Of a stretch of DNA of 64,000 bases, positions 38,201-48,156 are shown piece after piece (the first letter of the stretch is position 1; each line of letters opens with the position of its first letter). Under the pieces are notes generated by a model. It did not search any database. It worked only from the letters and a program-made list of their open reading frames with translations, and was not told where the DNA came from. Origin of the DNA: Gammaproteobacteria bacterium (GTDB lineage Bacteria > Pseudomonadota > Gammaproteobacteria > Steroidobacterales > Steroidobacteraceae); the NCBI GenBank assembly GCA_030831085.1, contig JAURLT010000003.1, positions 1 through 64,000 of the forward strand, given 5' to 3'. The translations under genes were made by a program, and so were the position numbers.

Positions 38201-38446
38201 AAGCGGGAAGCCATCCTCGAGGCTGGTCGTCTGCGGCTGCGGCCAATCCTGATAACCAAGCTCACGACCGTGCTCGGACTCCTGCCAATGGCGCTTGGCC
38301 TCGGTGAGGGTGCCGAAGTCCGCCAGCCCATGGCCATCACCGTGATTGGCGGTGTGGCCATCTCCGGCCTGTTCACGCTGCTGGTCATCCCGGTCGCCTA
38401 CTCCCTGCTTGATCGCAAGCATTTCGACACCGGCGTGAGGCATTGA
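35267..38446 (+). CDS. RND efflux pump subunit, first paralogue
   Basis: 1059-aa resistance-nodulation-division permease with twelve expected membrane helices and two large periplasmic loops. TM4 reads AVGMLVDNAVVVLESIVRR: only one Asp of the usual pair remains (DN instead of DD). The C-terminal half contains LTTVLGLLPMALGLGEGAE. A proline-rich stretch (about 495-510) follows the TM6 region. The protein is part of an adaptor-pump-pump operon; the substrate (drugs, dyes, metals or lipids) cannot be told from sequence. Confidence 0.93.
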   Translation: MSLIDFATRRRVTVLMCTVAVVLFGVVSLTRLDLDLLPDLTYPTLTVRTDLPGGAPLELETLITRPIEEAVGVIRNVRQVRSISRAGRSDVTLEFTWGTDMDLAGVDVREKLDLLELPLAASRPILLRFDPSTEPVMRLSLVDEGPALAGEAAIERLKRVRRFADQRLKNELEGVEGSAAVKVSGGYVDEIQVLVDQQRLARLGLSIDTVSRRLREENVNLSGGRLEQGSQRFLVRTLNEFKTVEEMADTILASPGGSPVFLRDVAAVRSGYQDRDAITRTDGRESVELAVYKEGDANTVQLAAGIRKRVDELGSLLPAGTRLSVVYDQSRFISSAISEVREAALLGGLLAILVLYLFLRDARATLVTGIAIPVSVIGTFLLMYLSDLSLNIMSLGGIALAVGMLVDNAVVVLESIVRRHEEGLPRAEAARVGTQEVASAVTAATLTSVAVFFPMVFISGVAGQLFRDQALTVTYALLFSLGVALTLVPMLAAGTPPRPAPEPGRLGRISGALAAVGSLRRRLSSSIARTMRWLLTPAASLTQGALSRVEAAYQPLLGAALDHRGRVVGIATLALVASLALVPRLGSELIPQMSQGEFLLDVRLAPGATLEQTDAVVAKAEALVQAQAGIRQSYAVSGTGNRLDADPTDAGENTGRLTVTLQAGASRGEENQSIEELRQGLQDVPGAQFRYSRPALFSFDTPLEVEVIGYDLQALQQAAERVQLVMAASPLFSDVKSSVESGNPEVQILFDQDRATRLGLEVRDVADRVVSSIRGDVATRYKLRDRNIDVLVRGVDTRASSVEEIRNLIINPGSEQPVPLSAIAEVRIATGPAEIRRARQERVAIVSANLAQGDLGNALAELDRIVQSIPPAPGIDLQVGGQSEEMQASFRSLEFTLIMAVFLVYLVMASQFESLLHPFVILLTIPLALIGSIWAMFLTGTTLNVVAYIGVIMLAGIVVNQSIVLIDAVNQARTRGLDKREAILEAGRLRLRPILITKLTTVLGLLPMALGLGEGAEVRQPMAITVIGGVAISGLFTLLVIPVAYSLLDRKHFDTGVRH

Positions 38447-38449
38447 TCC

Positions 38450-41400
38450 GTGCTGCACACCCGATTCGCACTGCGCAGGCCGGTCACCACGCTGATGTGC
38501 TTCGTCGCGGTATCCCTGATCGGCTTGATTTCCACCTACCTGCTGCCACTCGAGTTGTTCCCGGACATTCGTTTCCCGGGCATGCAGGTCCGCATCCCAT
38601 ACGCCGCCTCAACGCCCGAGCAGGTGGAGGAGCTGATCACCCGACCGGCCGAGGAGGCCCTCGCGACCCTCTCCGGCGTGCAGGAAATCCGCTCGACCTC
38701 CAGCGAGACGGGCGCGGAGCTGATCGTGCTGTTCAGCTGGGACCGTGACCCCAGCACCCTCGCCTTCGAGGTCAGGACCCGCCTGGACTCGATCCGGGAC
38801 CAGTTCCCGGAGGGCGCCGATCGCATCCAGAGCAACGTCTTCGCCAGCGAGGCAGGCCAGGTGGTGGCGATGCGTATCTCCAGCAGCGAGGCCCTGTCGA
38901 GGCAGTATGAACTGCTCGACCGCTACCTCAAGAAGCCGCTCGAGCGACTCGACGGCGTGGCCCGTGTCCAGCTGGAGGGCATCGAGCCGGTGGAGATGCG
39001 GATCCTGGTCGACCCGCTGCGGGTGGCGGCCCACGGGGTCGACGTGGTGCAGCTACGCGAACAACTGGAGCGGGCCAACTTCTCGGTCAGCGGCGGGGAG
39101 ATCGTCGCAGGCAACCAGCGGCTGTCGGTCCGTCCGGTCGGCGCGTTCCAGAGCGTTGATGACGTCAGGAACCTGCGGGTCCGACCCGACCTTCGACTGG
39201 CCGACATCGCAGACGTGCGCCTGGTGAGCCCCGACCTGACGATTGGCAGGCATCTGAATGGCAAGCCCGGTATCGGCCTCGACGTCTACAAGACCAGCGA
39301 CTCCAACATTGTGGAGGTGGCCGACCGGGTCATGTCCCTCATCGGGGAAGCTACTACGGAGCCTGAACTCAGTGGCACCGAGGTCATCATCCTGCGCAAC
39401 CAGGCGGACAATATCCGCTCCTCGCTGGCCGACCTGCGCAATGCCGGATTGGTCGGCGCAGTGCTCGCCCTGGTTGTGCTGTTCCTGTTCCTGCGCGATT
39501 GGCCGACCACCCTGGTGGTCAGCCTGGCGGCTCCCTTCTCCCTGGTCATCACCCTCGCGGCGCTCTATTTCCTGGATTTTACGCTCAACGTACTGACCAT
39601 GATGGGCATGATGCTGGCCATCGGCATGCTGGTGGACAATGCCGTGGTCACCACTGAGAGCATCTTTCGACGCCGGCAGACTGGCGACGGTGATGCCATC
39701 ACGCAGACGCTGGCAGGGGTCAACGAGGTCGGGGTTGCGGTGCTGGCCGGCACGCTGTCCACCATCATCGTGTTCCTGCCCATCGTGTTCGGGCAGCAGA
39801 ACGTGGTGTCGATATTCCTGGTGCAGGTTGCAGTCCCCATCGTGGTGGCCATCCTCGCTTCGCTGATCGTGGCCCAAACCATCATCCCGACCCTGACCGC
39901 ACGCTTCCCTGCCCCTCCCGCCGCCAGGAGCGGAACCAGGATCCTGCGCCTGCAGGACTGGTACGCCGCAAGGCTCGCGTGGATCCTAGACCATCCCGGC
40001 AAGACGGCAGCCGCCGTAGTGTTCATCCTGCTCTCGCCGGTCCCGCTGTTCGCCACCCAGTTCCTCAAGGTGGACATGTTCCCGCAGGATCCTTCCGACC
40101 GCCTGCAGCTGCCCTATCACATCGAGGGCACCTATCCGCTCGATCGCGTGGAAGAGGCGGTCAATCGGGTGGAGACCTACCTGGAAAAGAATCGCGAGCG
40201 CTTCGGTATCGACCTTGTCTACAGCTTCTACACCAACGACAACGCAAACTCGTCGATCAAGCTGTTGCCGCAGGACCAGCAGCCCATGGAACCGCGCGAG
40301 GTGATGACGGCTATTGAAGCAGAGCTACCCGAAATCATCATCGGCAAGCCGAGCTTCCGTTTCGACGAAAACAGCGGCGGCAGCCAGGGCTTCACGCTGC
40401 AGGTGTCCGGTGAATCCACTGCCCGTCTCCGTTTGCTGGCAAAGGACCTGTCCTCGAGGCTAGAGCAGCTCCCCTCCCTCGACAGCGTCACCTCGACGGC
40501 GCAGGCGGGCGAGCAGGAGTTACGGGTCCGGGTAAACCGCGCTGCCGCCGCTCAGCTTGGCCTGCCGACTGGAGACATCGCGCAGAATATCGCGGTGGCC
40601 ATGCGCGGCGATCGACTTCGGGAATTTCGCTCGCGGGACCGCGAGGTGGAAATGCGCCTCGCGTTCCGCGCGGACGCGCGGCAGACCATCGACGACCTGG
40701 CTGCCACGCCGCTGTTCCTGCCCAACGGCACCCGCACCACCCTCGGGGCGGTCGCCGACTTTGAACTGGTGACTGCAGAAGGCTCGATCCAGAGAGTGGA
40801 TGGGCTGACCACCCTCACGCTGGAAGGCGTGGTGGCGAAGGACGCTTCGTTGCAGCAGGTGAGGAAGGAGGCTGAAACGCTGATGGCTGGCTACGCCCTG
40901 CCGCCCGGCTACAGCTGGAAATTCGGACGGGGTGTGCAGGACAGCCAGGAGGCCATGCGGGACATGTCCATCAATCTGCTGCTGGCGGTGGCGCTGATCT
41001 TCCTGGTCATGGCCTCGCTGTTCGAGTCCATGCTGCACCCGATCTCGATCATCACCTCCATCCTCTTCGCTGCCGTCGGCACCTTCTGGGGTCTGGCGCT
41101 GAGCCGAACACCGATGACCTTCATGGCCATGATCGGCATCATGATCCTGATCGGGGTCGTGGTGAATATCGGCATCGTGCTGGTGGCCCGGATCATCGAC
41201 CTGCGGGCGGAGGGCCTCGACCGTCGCGAAGCCATCCTGCAGGCAGGCCGGGATCGCTTGCGGCCGATTCTGATGACCACGCTCACCACCCTGCTCGCGC
41301 TTCTGCCGCTCTCGCTGACCGATACCCAGATCGGCGGTGACGGGCCGGCCTATTACCCCATGGCGAGGGCCCTGATCTCCGGTCTCGGCTTCGGCAGCGT

Positions 41401-41515
41401 GGTATCGCTGTTCCTGGTGCCGGCCTTCTATGCCTGGCTCGATGACCTCAACAACTGGCGTCAGGCCGTGGCGGCCGAGGGCCGGGCCCGCGCGGGCTTG
41501 TCCGCGAACCCGTGA
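38450..41515 (+). CDS. RND efflux pump subunit, second paralogue
   Basis: 1021-aa RND permease, clearly related to but much diverged from the upstream one. TM4 reads AIGMLVDNAVVTTESIFRR, again with a single Asp. GTG 38450 follows the first pump stop by three bases with GAGG upstream. Two adjacent and different RND subunits with one adaptor recall MdtB-MdtC, which form a mixed trimer, so a heteromeric pump is likely. No outer-membrane channel gene is in the cluster; a TolC-like protein must be encoded elsewhere. Confidence 0.93.
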   Translation: MLHTRFALRRPVTTLMCFVAVSLIGLISTYLLPLELFPDIRFPGMQVRIPYAASTPEQVEELITRPAEEALATLSGVQEIRSTSSETGAELIVLFSWDRDPSTLAFEVRTRLDSIRDQFPEGADRIQSNVFASEAGQVVAMRISSSEALSRQYELLDRYLKKPLERLDGVARVQLEGIEPVEMRILVDPLRVAAHGVDVVQLREQLERANFSVSGGEIVAGNQRLSVRPVGAFQSVDDVRNLRVRPDLRLADIADVRLVSPDLTIGRHLNGKPGIGLDVYKTSDSNIVEVADRVMSLIGEATTEPELSGTEVIILRNQADNIRSSLADLRNAGLVGAVLALVVLFLFLRDWPTTLVVSLAAPFSLVITLAALYFLDFTLNVLTMMGMMLAIGMLVDNAVVTTESIFRRRQTGDGDAITQTLAGVNEVGVAVLAGTLSTIIVFLPIVFGQQNVVSIFLVQVAVPIVVAILASLIVAQTIIPTLTARFPAPPAARSGTRILRLQDWYAARLAWILDHPGKTAAAVVFILLSPVPLFATQFLKVDMFPQDPSDRLQLPYHIEGTYPLDRVEEAVNRVETYLEKNRERFGIDLVYSFYTNDNANSSIKLLPQDQQPMEPREVMTAIEAELPEIIIGKPSFRFDENSGGSQGFTLQVSGESTARLRLLAKDLSSRLEQLPSLDSVTSTAQAGEQELRVRVNRAAAAQLGLPTGDIAQNIAVAMRGDRLREFRSRDREVEMRLAFRADARQTIDDLAATPLFLPNGTRTTLGAVADFELVTAEGSIQRVDGLTTLTLEGVVAKDASLQQVRKEAETLMAGYALPPGYSWKFGRGVQDSQEAMRDMSINLLLAVALIFLVMASLFESMLHPISIITSILFAAVGTFWGLALSRTPMTFMAMIGIMILIGVVVNIGIVLVARIIDLRAEGLDRREAILQAGRDRLRPILMTTLTTLLALLPLSLTDTQIGGDGPAYYPMARALISGLGFGSVVSLFLVPAFYAWLDDLNNWRQAVAAEGRARAGLSANP

Positions 41516-41943
41516 CCGCGCTCGCAGCAGTAGTCGAGCCACTTGTTCAACAGCATGTTGCGGGCCCAGCGCTGGTCCAGGCTACCTGGCACATGGGCCC
41601 TGACTGCCTGAGGCACACAGGGATCGCGTCCAAGGTCACTGACCTCAACCAGCCGGGCATCGTGATACACCCGCATCTCGAGGCCGGGCTCGCGCTCGGG
41701 CAGCACACCCGTGCTGAACAGATAAGACAAGTTGGCGACCGTCGTGTAACGACAACGCTCGGTCACCCGCAACTCAAGCGGCAGGTCGTCGTCTACCCTC
41801 GACAGACAGACGTCGGGTAAACAGAGCGGGTCAAGACCCAGCCAGCCCAGTCGGTGGAAATTACTTTCGTAGAGCGTCATTAAGCCGGTAAAGGAACGCG
41901 GACGCGTTCTCCAGGACACCGGGCATGCAGATTCCCTCATCAT
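41461..41943 (-). CDS. yqiB: DUF1249 family protein (YqiB-like)
   Basis: 160-aa cytoplasmic protein of the DUF1249 family. The hallmarks RSFTGLMTLYESNFHRL at the N-terminus and RVYHDARLVEVSDL in the middle are present, and the C-terminus has NKWLDYCCERGHGF. Start is taken at ATG 41943 (41940 also possible, with GAGG before it) because the RPRSFTGLM extension is part of the family; ATG 41880 would remove it. Convergent with the RND operon, overlapping it by 55 bp. Function unknown. Confidence 0.8.
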   Translation of the reverse strand: MMRESACPVSWRTRPRSFTGLMTLYESNFHRLGWLGLDPLCLPDVCLSRVDDDLPLELRVTERCRYTTVANLSYLFSTGVLPEREPGLEMRVYHDARLVEVSDLGRDPCVPQAVRAHVPGSLDQRWARNMLLNKWLDYCCERGHGFADKPARARPSAATA

Positions 41944-42001
41944 GCCTCGAATATAGCACAGCCTTTTTTGTGAACCGTGAAGCGGCTCATGCCCTCACTG
42001 C

Positions 42002-42826
42002 TCAGGGTCGGGTGCGCCTTGAGATGCTCATTCTCTGCAACACCCGGCTGGCGATCTCCTCGATCGAAGTGTCGGTGGTATCGAGGAAGGGAATGCCATA
42101 GCGCTCCATCAACTGCTCAGCGGTGCGGGTCTCGTAGGCACACTGTTCGATGGAGGCATAGCGGCTGTCGGGGCGACGCTCCTGCCGGATCTGCTGCAGG
42201 CGATCCGGCCGGATGGTCAGCCCGAACAGTTTGAGCCGATGCGGCTCGAGCCGGGCTGGAATACGCCGCGACTCGAGGTCTTCCTCCACCAGTGGATAGT
42301 TAGCGGCGAAGATGCCGTACTGGAGGGCCATGTAGACGCAGGTCGGGGTCTTCCCGGAACGGGAGACCCCGACCAGAATGACGTCCGCCCGGCCGTAATC
42401 CTGGGTGTGCGAACCATCGTCGTTCGCCAGCGCGAAATTGGTAGCGTTGATTCGGGCCATGTAGGCCGCCAGGTCGCTCATGCCGTGGGCCTTACCGAGG
42501 GCATGCGATGAGGCCAGCGAAAGTTCTGCTTCCATGGGCCCGAGGAAGGCCTTGAAAAAATCTAGATACAGGCAGTTTGCGGACTCCAACTCGCCACGCA
42601 CGGCATCATCGACCAGGGTGGAAAACACGATCGGCCTGGCGCCATCCTGATCAGCCGCAGCGTTGATGGTGGCGATGGTCTCCCGCAGCCGGTCGGGACC
42701 GGAGACGAAAGGCAGGGTGACGGGCCTGAACTCGATACCCTCGAACTGGGTCAGGAGCACGTGCCCCATGGTCTCGGCGGTCACGCCGGTCTGGTCGGAA
42801 ACAAAGAAAACGGTGCGTCTCGCCAT
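42002..42826 (-). CDS. ppsR: PEP synthase regulatory protein (bifunctional kinase/pyrophosphorylase)
   Basis: 274-aa DUF299 enzyme that inactivates PEP synthase by ADP-dependent phosphorylation and reactivates it by phosphate-dependent removal. [19 protein letters not shown] opens the protein and [14 protein letters not shown] is its phosphate-binding loop. GGGAGG precedes ATG 42826. It is divergent from its target ppsA with 70 bp between, the common arrangement. Confidence 0.95.
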   Translation of the reverse strand: MARRTVFFVSDQTGVTAETMGHVLLTQFEGIEFRPVTLPFVSGPDRLRETIATINAAADQDGARPIVFSTLVDDAVRGELESANCLYLDFFKAFLGPMEAELSLASSHALGKAHGMSDLAAYMARINATNFALANDDGSHTQDYGRADVILVGVSRSGKTPTCVYMALQYGIFAANYPLVEEDLESRRIPARLEPHRLKLFGLTIRPDRLQQIRQERRPDSRYASIEQCAYETRTAEQLMERYGIPFLDTTDTSIEEIASRVLQRMSISRRTRP

Positions 42827-42896
42827 GCTCCCTCCCGGGGATTTACCCAACTATACCCGCGCCGGGACCGGCTTCGGGTTAGAATCTCCGGCGGTG

Positions 42897-45260
42897 ATGA
42901 GTCGCTATACCCTACCCTTCGAACAACTCGGCATCGGCGACGTGGACAACGTCGGCGGCAAGAATGCCTCCATCGGCGAGATGATCGCTAACCTCGCCTC
43001 GCTGGGCGTTCGCGTGCCCGGGGGCTTCGCCACGACCGCCGAGGCCTATCGCAGTTTCCTCGCCTCGAACGGACTCGCCACGCGCATCGAGGAAGCACTG
43101 GCCGGTCTCGACGTCGAGGACGTGGAGCGCCTTGCTGAGGTCGGCGGCAGGATCCGCGGCTGGATCATGGAAACGCCCTTCCCAGCCGAATTGCAGGACG
43201 ATTTCGAGGCGGCGTTCACCGCCATGGACGGTGGCCGCGACATTGCCGTCGCCGTGCGCTCGTCCGCCACCGCGGAAGACCTGCCGGATGCGTCCTTTGC
43301 CGGCCAGCAGGAAACGTTCCTCAACGTGCAGGGCCGCCAGGCGGTACTCAAAGCCATGCACGAAGTCTATGCAAGCCTCTTTAACGATCGCGCCATCGCT
43401 TACCGTGCCCATCATGGATTTGACCACGGTCAGGTCGCCATCTCGGTCGGCGTCCAGCACATGGTGCGCAGCGATCTGGGCGCCAGCGGCGTCATGTTCA
43501 CGCTGGACACCGAATCCGGCTTTCGGGATGCCGTGTTCATCACCGCCTCCTGGGGCCTGGGGGAAATGGTGGTCCAGGGTGCGGTCAATCCCGACGAGTA
43601 TTATGTCTACAAACCGGCACTCGCCTCCGGCCACTATCCGGTAATTCGCCGCACGCTGGGCAGCAAGGCCAGCAAGATGGTCTATGGCGAGCCCGGCAGC
43701 GGCACCCGCGTGGCCACGGTGGAAGTGACCCAGGCAGACCGCAGCCGCTACTGCCTCGAGGATGCCGACCTCCTCGAACTTGCCCGCCAGGCGGTTACCA
43801 TCGAGAAGCACTACGGTCGCCCGATGGACATCGAGTGGGGCAAGGATGGCTCGACCGGCCAGATTTACATCCTGCAGGCCAGGCCGGAAACCGTACAAAG
43901 CCGTAGCGCCGGCTCGATCAAGCGCTTTGCCCTGAAGGCCCGCTCGAGGACGCTGGCTACGGGTCGCGCCATCGGCCAGCGCATCGGCGCTGGCCCCGCA
44001 AGAGTCATCACCAGCGTCAAGGAAATGAACCAGGTCCAACCGGGCGATGTGCTGGTAGCTGACATGACCGACCCCGACTGGGAGCCGGTGATGAAGCGCG
44101 CCTCAGCCATCGTCACCAACCGGGGCGGGCGCACCTGCCATGCAGCCATCATTGCCCGTGAGCTCGGGATTCCCGCTGTGGTGGGCTGTGGGGATGCCAC
44201 CGGCGTCCTGGCCACCGGACAGCCGGTGACGGTCTCCTGCGCGGAAGGCGACACCGGCTACATCTTCGAGGGCCTGCTGGAATTCGAGGAGCAGCAGATC
44301 GAGCTCAAATCACTGCCCGCCGCACCGGTCAAGATCATGATGAACGTCGGCAACCCCGAACGGGCCTTCGATTTTGCGTCCATTCCCAACCAGGGAGTCG
44401 GACTCGCCCGCCTCGAGTTCATCATCAATCGCACCATCGGCGTGCACCCTCGGGCGCTGCTGGAATTCGACCGCCTGCCCGCTACGCTCAAGGACCAGAT
44501 CCGTCGCCAGATGGCCGGACATCATGATCCGGTGGCTTTTTATGTGGACAAGCTGGCCGAGGGCATCGCCAGTATCGCGGCGGCCTTTGCGCCGGAGCCA
44601 GTCATCGTCCGCCTGTCGGACTTCAAGTCCAACGAATACGCCAACCTGATCGGCGGACGTGACTTCGAGCCGCACGAGGAAAACCCGATGATCGGCTTCC
44701 GCGGAGCCGTCCGCTATGTCGATCCCGCCTTCCGACCCTGCTTTGAACTGGAGTGCCGCGCACTTCGCAAGGTGCGCGACGAGATGGGACTGACCAACGT
44801 ACAGGTCATGGTGCCCTTCGTGCGCTCGGTGGAGGAAGGTCGCAAGGTGGTGGAACTTCTGGCCGAGAACGGCCTGAGCCGGGGCGAGAACGGACTCAAG
44901 GTCATCATGATGTGTGAACTGCCGACCAATGCCCTGCTTGCAGATCAGTACCTGGAGCACTTTGATGGCATGTCGATTGGTTCGAACGACATGACCCAGC
45001 TGACCCTTGGCCTCGACCGGGACTCGGGTATCGTTGCCTCCGCTTTCGACGAGCGTGACGAGGCGGTTAAGAAATTGCTGGCCATGGCGATCAGCGCCTG
45101 TCGCAAGGCCGGCAAGTACGTGGGCATCTGCGGGCAGGGCCCCTCCGATCATCCGGAGCTGGCCAAATGGCTCGTCGAGCAGGGGATCGACAGCATCTCG
45201 CTGAACCCGGACACCGTGGTTGAGACCTGGCTGTTTCTGGCCGGCAAGTCCGCCGACTGA
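42897..45260 (+). CDS. ppsA: Phosphoenolpyruvate synthase
   Basis: 787-aa enzyme converting pyruvate and ATP to PEP, AMP and phosphate for gluconeogenesis. The N-terminal ATP-grasp domain starts [11 protein letters not shown] and includes [18 protein letters not shown]. His415 in [13 protein letters not shown] is the phosphohistidine of the swivelling domain. The C-terminal PEP/pyruvate barrel ends with [18 protein letters not shown] 42897 fits the family; GTG 42894 is immediately before. Regulated by the divergent ppsR product. Confidence 0.96.
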   Translation: MSRYTLPFEQLGIGDVDNVGGKNASIGEMIANLASLGVRVPGGFATTAEAYRSFLASNGLATRIEEALAGLDVEDVERLAEVGGRIRGWIMETPFPAELQDDFEAAFTAMDGGRDIAVAVRSSATAEDLPDASFAGQQETFLNVQGRQAVLKAMHEVYASLFNDRAIAYRAHHGFDHGQVAISVGVQHMVRSDLGASGVMFTLDTESGFRDAVFITASWGLGEMVVQGAVNPDEYYVYKPALASGHYPVIRRTLGSKASKMVYGEPGSGTRVATVEVTQADRSRYCLEDADLLELARQAVTIEKHYGRPMDIEWGKDGSTGQIYILQARPETVQSRSAGSIKRFALKARSRTLATGRAIGQRIGAGPARVITSVKEMNQVQPGDVLVADMTDPDWEPVMKRASAIVTNRGGRTCHAAIIARELGIPAVVGCGDATGVLATGQPVTVSCAEGDTGYIFEGLLEFEEQQIELKSLPAAPVKIMMNVGNPERAFDFASIPNQGVGLARLEFIINRTIGVHPRALLEFDRLPATLKDQIRRQMAGHHDPVAFYVDKLAEGIASIAAAFAPEPVIVRLSDFKSNEYANLIGGRDFEPHEENPMIGFRGAVRYVDPAFRPCFELECRALRKVRDEMGLTNVQVMVPFVRSVEEGRKVVELLAENGLSRGENGLKVIMMCELPTNALLADQYLEHFDGMSIGSNDMTQLTLGLDRDSGIVASAFDERDEAVKKLLAMAISACRKAGKYVGICGQGPSDHPELAKWLVEQGIDSISLNPDTVVETWLFLAGKSAD

Positions 45261-45265
45261 AGCCA

Positions 45266-45658
45266 TCAGTCCGGCAGTCGCTCTCGCGCCTGCTCCCAAT
45301 TAAGCCCATCGAAGGGCACCACGCTGTCCACCACCTCGGCCCCTGCATCGAGGCAGCGGGCATTGACGCTGAATCCGTCCGGGTGTGATCGCGGCCTGTA
45401 GAAGGACTTGACGCCACAGTAGCGACAGAACAGATGCAGGGCGGTGCCGGTGTTGAACCGATATCCGGTGAGCGCGTCACTGCCGGCCACGAGGCGGAAG
45501 TCCTGCTCGTCGACGATCAAGTGCAGGTAGCCGATCGCCGCACAAATAGAGCAGTTGCAGTCGAGCGCGCGCAGGCTGCCGCGAAAGGTGGTCTCGAACC
45601 TGACCCGCCGACAGTGACAGCCGCCGGCGAGGATCCGGGTATCTGCTTGCTCAGGCAT
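45266..45658 (-). CDS. GFA-family zinc protein (glutathione-dependent formaldehyde-activating type)
   Basis: 130-aa Mss4-like fold protein with the zinc cysteines of the GFA family: [17 protein letters not shown] and [11 protein letters not shown]. Relatives speed the reaction of formaldehyde with glutathione, but many have unknown substrates. ATG 45658 lies within the end of orn (8-nt overlap), so it is probably translated from the same message. No formaldehyde dehydrogenase is nearby. Confidence 0.88.
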   Translation of the reverse strand: MPEQADTRILAGGCHCRRVRFETTFRGSLRALDCNCSICAAIGYLHLIVDEQDFRLVAGSDALTGYRFNTGTALHLFCRYCGVKSFYRPRSHPDGFSVNARCLDAGAEVVDSVVPFDGLNWEQARERLPD

Positions 45659-46211
45659 TGCCCCGCCAGGCTTCGGCAAACAGATGGTTCCGGTAATGCG
45701 CGAGTTCGGCGACCGACTCGCGAATGTCATCCAGCGCAAGATGCGTCGACTGCTTGGTGAAACCCTCCACCACACCAGGCGCCCAGCGTCGGGCAAGTTC
45801 CTTGAGGGTACTGACGTCAAGGTTGCGGTAGTGGAAGAATGCCTCCAGCTCCGGCATCCATCGTGCAAGGAAGCGCCGGTCCTGGCAGATGCTGTTGCCA
45901 CACATCGGGGAACTGCCCGCCTCCAGGTGCTGGCGCAGGAACGCGAGCGTGGCCAGTTCTGCCTCTCGCTCGCCGGTCCGACTTTGCCTGACCCGCTCGA
46001 GAAGTCCGGAACCCCCATGCGTGCTGCGGTTCCAGTCGTCCATCAGCTCGAGGATGGCCTCCTCACGATGGATTGCCAGCACGGGACCCTCTGCCACCGG
46101 TTGCAGGTCGGCGTCGGTCACCAGCGTAGCAATTTCGATGATGCGGTCCCGATCGGGGTCGAGCCCGGTCATTTCGAGGTCTATCCAGACCAGCCGGTTT
46201 TTTATGCTCAT
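45651..46211 (-). CDS. orn: Oligoribonuclease
   Basis: 186-aa DEDDh exoribonuclease that degrades RNA oligomers and the c-di-GMP product pGpG. Active-site residues are visible: [10 protein letters not shown] (Asp, Glu), [10 protein letters not shown] (Asp) and [10 protein letters not shown] (His, Asp). Translation from ATG 46211 matches the family start; upstream in-frame codons give no recognised sequence. Divergent from rsgA with 43 bp between. Confidence 0.96.
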   Translation of the reverse strand: MSIKNRLVWIDLEMTGLDPDRDRIIEIATLVTDADLQPVAEGPVLAIHREEAILELMDDWNRSTHGGSGLLERVRQSRTGEREAELATLAFLRQHLEAGSSPMCGNSICQDRRFLARWMPELEAFFHYRNLDVSTLKELARRWAPGVVEGFTKQSTHLALDDIRESVAELAHYRNHLFAEAWRGNA

Positions 46212-46254
46212 GTTGCCGTCAATCTTAGCAGAGGCTAGAGTCCCCCGAGCTTCC

Positions 46255-47190
46255 ATGAAATCTCCTCGCCTCACGCAGCGTCAGGGCGACTCCTTCGAAG
46301 GACGGGTCGTTGCCTCGCATGGCCGTCGTGTCAAGCTGGAGGGGCCCGACGGCACCACCCACGACTGCCAGCTCGCTGGCCGCAAACTGCGCCTGGTCTG
46401 CGGTGATCGCGTGCGGTGGCAACTGCAGGCGGTCAGCGGGGGCGAGGGTCTGGTTACCGAGATCCTGCCCAGGCGCTCCCAGCTGGAGAGGATCAGCCTC
46501 TCGGGTCAGCCCGAGGTGGTGGTGGCGAACCTCGACCAGCTGGTGGCCGTACTGGCGCCCCTGCCCGAACCGGACTTCGGACTCTGCGACCGCTACCTGG
46601 CGGCTGCCGAATGGCAGGGTCTGGCGGCTGCGGTCGTGCTCAACAAGGCCGACCTGCAAGGTGCGGACGATCCGCGCGTGAAGGCGGAGCTGCAGACCTA
46701 TCGGGACCTCGGCTACCCGGTGGTGCGGGCCAGCCGGGACAGCGGTGGCACGACCTCCTTGGAGCGGCTACTCCGGGGCCACGTCAACGTTCTGGTCGGC
46801 CAGTCAGGTGTGGGCAAGAGCTCGTTGATCAACCGGATGATCCCGGGTGTCGAGGCCACCGTCGGGGAAATCTCGGCGGCCACGGACGAAGGTCGGCATA
46901 CCACCACCACCTCCGCCCTGTATCACCTGCCCGGCGGCGGGGAGTTGATGGATTCGCCAGGGGTTCGCGACTTTGCCCCGCCGCTGCCTGTACCGAGGGA
47001 CATTGCCCGAGGATTCCGCGAACTGGAGGCCGCCTCGGCAGGTTGCCGGTTCCCGGACTGTCGTCACGACGCAGAACCCGGTTGCGAGGCGCGCCACCAG
47101 CTTGCCGCCGGGCTGATCAACTCTCGACGCTTCGACAGCTATCTGGGCCTGCTGAGGCTGGCAGCCCGGTACTCAGGACAGCGTCGCTGA
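46255..47190 (+). CDS. rsgA: Ribosome small-subunit-dependent GTPase
   Basis: 311-aa assembly GTPase of the 30S subunit. An N-terminal OB fold is followed by a circularly permuted GTPase (G4 LNKADL before G1 [12 protein letters not shown] and G3 DSPGVRDF) and a zinc knuckle ([15 protein letters not shown]). Starts at ATG 46255 with weak spacing signals; longer frames upstream are antisense to orn. Typical neighbour of orn in this class. Confidence 0.95.
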   Translation: MKSPRLTQRQGDSFEGRVVASHGRRVKLEGPDGTTHDCQLAGRKLRLVCGDRVRWQLQAVSGGEGLVTEILPRRSQLERISLSGQPEVVVANLDQLVAVLAPLPEPDFGLCDRYLAAAEWQGLAAAVVLNKADLQGADDPRVKAELQTYRDLGYPVVRASRDSGGTTSLERLLRGHVNVLVGQSGVGKSSLINRMIPGVEATVGEISAATDEGRHTTTTSALYHLPGGGELMDSPGVRDFAPPLPVPRDIARGFRELEAASAGCRFPDCRHDAEPGCEARHQLAAGLINSRRFDSYLGLLRLAARYSGQRR

Positions 47191-47191
47191 G

Positions 47192-47791
47192 TCAGGCGAG
47201 CGGCTGCCGGCCCGCCAGCGCATGGGCCAGGGTGCCCCCATCTACGTACTCAAGCTCGCCGCCCATGGGGACGCCATGAGCGATGCGCGATGCCTTGATG
47301 CCACGACGCCCCACCAGTTCAGCCAGGAAATGCGCCGTTGCCTCGCCCTCCACGGTGGGATTGGTGGCCAGGATCACCTCGCGCACCTCGCCGGTCGCCA
47401 GCAGGTCTTCGAGGCGGCGAACGCCGAGCTGCTCCGGACCGATGCCGTCGAGGGGCGAGAGGTGTCCCATCAGCACGAAATAAAGCCCGCGATAGCCGGC
47501 AGAGTGTTCGATTGCGGCGACGTCGGCCGGCGATTCCACGACGCACAGCAGCGAGCGATCGCGGCCAGAAGCGGCGCAGACCGCACACAACTCGCCGTCC
47601 GTCAGCATGCGGCAACGCTCACAGTGGGTGACTTCGTTAGCCGCCTGCAGCAAGGCCTGCGCCAACAAACGGGCACCCTCGCGATTGCGCTCCAGCAGGT
47701 GAAAGGTCATGCGCTGGGCCGACTTGGGTCCGACGCCTGGGAGGATCCTGAGCGCCTCGATCAGGCGTGCCAGCGAGGGCGAATACTTCAA
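47192..47791 (-). CDS. recR: Recombination mediator RecR
   Basis: 199-aa protein that helps RecO load RecA in gap repair. A helix-hairpin-helix ([19 protein letters not shown]), a zinc finger ([16 protein letters not shown]) and a Toprim domain ([13 protein letters not shown]) follow in order. It is the last gene of dnaX-ybaB-recR, eight bases after ybaB. Confidence 0.96.
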   Translation of the reverse strand: MKYSPSLARLIEALRILPGVGPKSAQRMTFHLLERNREGARLLAQALLQAANEVTHCERCRMLTDGELCAVCAASGRDRSLLCVVESPADVAAIEHSAGYRGLYFVLMGHLSPLDGIGPEQLGVRRLEDLLATGEVREVILATNPTVEGEATAHFLAELVGRRGIKASRIAHGVPMGGELEYVDGGTLAHALAGRQPLA

Positions 47792-47799
47792 GATCCGGC

Positions 47800-48129
47800 C
47801 TAGAGAGGCAACTTGAACCCGGGAGGCAAGCCCATGCCACCCACCAGCCCGGACATCTTGGTCTGGGCAGCCTCAGCCGCTCTACGGGTGGCATCGTTGA
47901 AGGCCGCGGCTACCAGGTCCTCCAGCATTTCGACGTCGCCTGCACTGGCAATGGAGGATTCGATCTGTACCCGACGGACCTCGTTCTTCCCGTTCATGGT
48001 GACCTTGACCATGCCACCACCCGATTCTCCCACCACTTCGAGGGTCGCGAGCTCCTCCTGGGCCTTTTGCATGTTGGCCTGCAGCTGCTGCGCCTGGCGC
48101 ATGAGGGCACCGATGTTCTGCTTCATCAA
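47800..48129 (-). CDS. ybaB: Nucleoid-associated YbaB/EbfC protein
   Basis: 109-aa DNA-binding protein that shapes the nucleoid. The N-terminal helix with [22 protein letters not shown] and the conserved [20 protein letters not shown] match the family, as does [16 protein letters not shown]. It is between dnaX and recR, the conserved order. Confidence 0.96.
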   Translation of the reverse strand: MMKQNIGALMRQAQQLQANMQKAQEELATLEVVGESGGGMVKVTMNGKNEVRRVQIESSIASAGDVEMLEDLVAAAFNDATRRAAEAAQTKMSGLVGGMGLPPGFKLPL

Positions 48130-48156
48130 ACGGCTCCGTTCGCGGGTGTGTGGATT

